Part shown: piece by piece, positions 60,627 through 64,000 of the stretch
How positions within the stretch are numbered: position 1 is the first letter of the stretch
Layout of the letters: each line of letters starts with the position of its first letter
Assembly (NCBI GenBank): GCA_905233275.1
Contig: CAJODR010000002.1
Location: forward strand, 65,625-129,624
DNA: 64,000 nt
Direction of reading: 5' to 3'
Source: an uncultured Bacteroidales bacterium
GTDB taxonomy: Bacteria > Bacteroidota > Bacteroidia > Bacteroidales > UBA932
The notes under the pieces: model-generated
Databases searched by the model: none
What the model was told of the DNA's origin: nothing
Seen by the model: only the letters and a program-made list of their open reading frames with translations
Translations under genes and position numbers: made by a program

Positions 60627-63600
60627 ATGCGAAAACTGCTATTTATACTCCTCTGCGCAGGCGCCTTCGTGGCGGCGGAGACTACCGCCCCGGCGCAGGA
60701 TAGGGACACAAGTCCAGGATCCACCCTCTACAGGGGGCGGACTCCGGACTTATATCCGTTTAAGTACAACGGTACATATTATTTATATACCCGGAACTTC
60801 ACCCGGGGCGACGTCATGTACAACGGTGTCCTTTACCGGAACATCCTCCTCAACCTCGACGCTTACGCCATGGAGCTGCATGTCCGTCCGGAAGGCTCCT
60901 CCGCCCCGATTGTCCTGTACAAGGACCGCCTGGCATGGTTCACCATGGACGGCAAGCGGTACGTCAATCTCCGGTATTACGGCATTGAAAACACAGTGGA
61001 CGGCTTCTATGAGCTTGCCGCGGACGGCACAGAGCCCCTTTTTACTTTCCGCCGCAAACTATTCAAACTGAAGACCAGCCAGAGCATGCCGGTGAGCACC
61101 ATCGAGCAGTTCGACGACAATTACGACCCTGACGTGGTCAACTATTTCGAAGCCGAGGTTACCCGCTACGTCCTTGAGAACGGAGCGCTCCGGAAACTCG
61201 GCCGCAGAGCCTTCAAGCGCGCGCTTCTCCAGACAGACGGAGAGTCTCCGCTCGACTATTCGTCAGCCTCCTGGCATCCTGCGGAAGGGGAAGTATTCTC
61301 CGGCACGGTGCCGGAGAATAAATTCAACGCCCCCTCCGGCCTTCCTGAAAACTGGTTCAGCGAAAAGGCTGAAAAGACCGGCATTGAGCCCGCCGGCACT
61401 ACCCAGACCGTGTCGTTCCGCAACAAGGAATACCGCATCGGGGACCCTGCACGCCAGGGAACCGGCCTTGCAAAGGTCACGGGTACAGTCATCGAAGCGG
61501 AGACCGACGGTCCGCTTGTCGGCGTAGTCGTCTGGGATGAACAGACCGGGACATCCGCCTACACCAACACCAAAGGGCGTTTTTCCCTTGAACTCCCGCA
61601 CGGCGAAAACGTCCTCCACTTCATCGCCGAGGCCAAGGATGACCTCATCGTGAAGGTCATCGTATATGGCAGCGGCTCCCTCGACGTCATCATGACCGAC
61701 AAGGCCACACTCCTCCGCGAAGCCGTCATCTCAGCCGAAAGCATGGCCCAGCACCAGCGGACAGCCATCGGCATCGAGGCCGTCTCGATGAAGACCATCG
61801 GCAAGATTCCTTCAGCCTTCGGCGAAGGGGATATCGTCAAGGCCATGCTCACCCTCCCGGGCGTCCAGAGCGTCGGCGAAGCGTCCGGCGGATTCAACGT
61901 CAGGGGCGGCGCGGCAGACCAGAACCTCGTCCTCCTCGGCGAAAACACAATCTACAATCCGAGCCACCTCTTCGGCATATTCTCGGCCTTCAACCCCGAC
62001 ATGGTAGACGGCGTCGAACTATACAAGAGCTCGATCCCCGCCGAGTATGGCGGAAGGCTCTCCTCCGTGCTCAGCGTACGCAACAAAGTCGGGGATTTGT
62101 CCAAATTCGTCTCTCGGACTCGGTGTGCTGACGAGCCGTATCCACCTGGAAGGCCCACTGAGCAGCGGCAAGACCTCATTTATCGTCGGAGCCAGGACGA
62201 CCTACTCTGACTGGATCCTCAAGAATCTCCCCAAGAACAGCGCCTATTCCGGCGGCGGGGCAGGATTCACTGACGTCAGCCTGGGCGTAACGCACCGATT
62301 CGACTTCGCAAACTCCCTGTCGGTTAACGGCTATTTCGCTTCCGACAGATTCTCATTTAGCGGCGACACCACCTTCCGTTACCGCAACCTCAACGGAGCC
62401 GTCACCTACCAGCACAAAGTCGAAGGCGACCTTTCCTACAAGATCTCCGGCGGATTTGACCGCTACAGCTCTATCGTCGGGGCCCACTACTGGGAAGAAG
62501 GCGCCTATGACCTCGAGACCGTCATCCGCCAGGTATTCTTCAAAGCGCATTTCAACAAGCAGCTCGGCGACCACAATCTCTCATTCGGCGCCGACGCCAT
62601 CACATATCTCCTCGACCCCGGCAACATGACGCCTTTCGGAGAATTCTCATTAGTCACCTCCCGCAGTCTCGATCGTGAAAAGGGCATTGAGCCGGCGGCA
62701 TTCGTCTCCGACAACTGGCATGTATCGGACGCCCTGTCGGTCGAAGGAGGCCTTCGCCTCTCTTCCTTCCTGGCAATGGATCCGTCCAAATTCTACGGCG
62801 GGCCGGAGGTGAGGCTTTCGACCAAGTATTCGCCGGTACCGGCGCTGTCGCTGAAAGTGGGCTTCAACACCATGAGGCAGTATATACACCTGATTTCCAA
62901 CACCGCGGCAGTGTCACCGATGGACACCTGGAAGCTCAGCAGTGACCGCATAGCCCCTACCACGGGATGGCAGGGCGCAGGCGGTGTGTACTGGACTCTC
63001 GCCGGGCCGGGACTGGACCTTTCGGTTGAGACCTACTACAAGCAAAGTTCCAACGTCCTCGACTACAAGACCGGCGCGGAGCTCATGATGAATCCCAATC
63101 TTGACGAAGCTCTCGTCCCTGTCAAAGGCAAGGCCTACGGCGTCGAATTCATGCTCAGAAAGCCCGCAGGAAGGCTTACGGGACGGATTTCCTACAGTTA
63201 TTCGTCGAGCAAACTCCGCGAAATGCACGACCGCGGCGCGGAGACGATCAACCATGGACAGTGGTACAACGCTCCCTATGACAAGCCCCATGAGATCAAG
63301 GCCGTCGGCAATTTCGCCTTCACCCAGAGGATCAGCGTATCCGCCAATGTGGACTATTCGACCGGCCGGCCGGTCACCATCCCCGTCGGAAGGTACCAGT
63401 TCGGCGGAGGAACCTATCTGGCGTATTCCGACCGCAACACCTACCGTATTCCGGACTATTTCAGGGTGGATCTGGCGATGAATTTCGACCCGGGGCATTA
63501 TCTCAAGGCCCTTGCGCACGGCTCGGTAACCGTTGGCGTCTACAATGTCCTCGGACGTAAAAACGCCTATTCGGTATTCTTCCGGACCAACGGCCGGGGC

Positions 63601-63672
63601 GAACTCAAAGGCTATATGATGTCTGTGTTCGCGACTCAGATTCCGTATATCAACATTAATCTTTTGTTCTGA
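60627..63672 (+). pseudogene. TonB-dependent receptor with an internal frameshift
   Basis: The start at 60627 (MRKLLFILLCAGAFVAAETTAPAQ, signal peptide) follows hflX by two bases. It encodes an N-terminal region of about 280 residues (YPFKYNGTYYLYTRNF), a carboxypeptidase-regulatory-like domain (VTGTVIEAETDGPLVGVVVWDE), a plug (GGFNVRGGAADQNLVLLGENTIYNPSHLFG), and then the frame breaks near 62109. The first frame stops at 62210; the barrel continues in the next frame from about 62111 (LGLGVLTSRIHLEGPLSSGKTSFIVGARTTY) to 63672. Removing one base near 62109 would give KFSLGLGVLTSR, which reads naturally. So this is either a recent one-base inactivating insertion or a sequencing/assembly error. 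The downstream DUF4249 gene overlaps its stop by one base. Confidence 0.85.
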
Positions 63673-64000
63673 TGAAACGGTTGATACTGCTCCTTGCCGT
63701 TGCCTCCGTGGCATCATGCATCTATCCATACACTCCTGAGCTCGACAGCACAGGAGGCCGCACCATAGTCATCGACGGCCAGATTTACGTCGGCGGCACC
63801 TCCATCGTCAAGCTCAGCTACGTCCAACCCATCACCACCCTCGGTTCAGGCGCAGGTGCGCCGAATGGCACCGCGCGGATCGAAGGCAGTGACGGAAGCG
63901 TCTACAAGCCTAAATCAAATACCCCGGTGGACGTCATCTACATACCGACAGAAAAGGCCGGATATGACAATCAGTACCGCCTTGTCGTCGAAGCGGAAGG
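63672..64000 (+). CDS. DUF4249-type lipoprotein, 3' end outside window
   Basis: The first 109 codons of a lipoprotein (ASVASC, Cys16) resembling DUF4249: YPYTPELDSTGGRTIVIDGQIYVGG and LSYVQPI fit the N-terminal beta-strands of the family. Such proteins commonly pair with TonB-dependent receptors of the type encoded just upstream, perhaps as a surface partner. The start ATG overlaps the receptor's TGA by one base. The remainder lies beyond the window, so domain content cannot be checked. Confidence 0.82.
   Translation, partial: MKRLILLLAVASVASCIYPYTPELDSTGGRTIVIDGQIYVGGTSIVKLSYVQPITTLGSGAGAPNGTARIEGSDGSVYKPKSNTPVDVIYIPTEKAGYDNQYRLVVEAE

Noticed and set aside
1..64000. Search for tRNA, rRNA, insertion sequences and phage genes
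   Set aside because: No CCA-ended cloverleaf, rRNA-like segment, transposase or integrase was recognised; intergenic gaps are nearly all under 200 bases.

Overview
The window is bacterial chromosomal DNA of the phylum Bacteroidota, order Bacteroidales by inference, with fairly high G+C. The support is a SusC/SusD pair, many lipoproteins starting MKK...C, a Bacteroidota-type TonB, DUF4249, DUF1735 and DUF4923-type proteins, almost no Shine-Dalgarno sequences, and repeated use of the Bacteroidota promoter (TTTG, about 19 bases, TAnnTTTG). I cannot name the genus. Coding density is very high. I found no rRNA, tRNA, CRISPR array, prophage or insertion sequence.

Region 1 (1-19918, plus strand) reads as one continuous run of closely spaced or overlapping genes. 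It opens with the 3' part of dnaE. Then come three tandem paralogues of an undescribed membrane protein (2692-11115) with a multi-spanning N-terminus, an internal signal-peptide-like segment, a very acidic middle, a conserved Asp/Gly/Ala-rich hinge and a conserved C-terminal domain. Two zinc-ribbon proteins follow (11134-12960), one soluble and one membrane-anchored. These five genes are the best candidate for an undescribed system. After them lie a GH3 glycosidase lipoprotein, an endonuclease/exonuclease/phosphatase lipoprotein, a GntR regulator with a sugar-binding-type sensor, a WecG/TagA-type glycosyltransferase and a GH89 alpha-N-acetylglucosaminidase.

Region 2 (19979-41497, minus strand) is a 12-gene polysaccharide utilisation operon under a near-consensus promoter at 41536-41566. 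In transcription order it encodes an MFS transporter, a fucose/arabinose-isomerase-like enzyme, a mannose-6-phosphate-isomerase-like enzyme, a ROK-type kinase, SusC, SusD, a DUF1735 surface protein, two DUF4855 proteins, a DUF6259-like putative glycosidase, a NAGPA-type phosphodiester glycosidase and a BACON/beta-helix surface protein. NAGPA here and GH89 next door suggest a glycan bearing alpha-GlcNAc, possibly through a phosphodiester. That substrate is inference.

Region 3 (41589-54186) is mostly housekeeping: a mutarotase-like protein, a second EEP-family protein, a ThiL-like protein lacking expected metal ligands, a DUF4923 protein, glycyl-tRNA synthetase, the operon sufS - sufE/DUF59 fusion - folK - ABC-F ATPase, ruvA, mnmG and ybeY. 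It holds two perfect 16-bp parS-type palindromes, one inside sufS and one inside mnmG, which suggests proximity to the chromosome origin. It also holds four copies of a short dispersed repeat, all in translated DNA: at the SufE/DUF59 junction, in an ABC-F linker, in an MnmG insertion beside parS, and supplying the C-terminus and stop codon of YbeY.

Region 4 (54287-64000) holds a large surface lipoprotein with about nine SusE/F-like repeats preceded by a 48-codon small ORF, then tonB, hflX, a TonB-dependent receptor broken by one frameshift, and the start of its DUF4249 partner.
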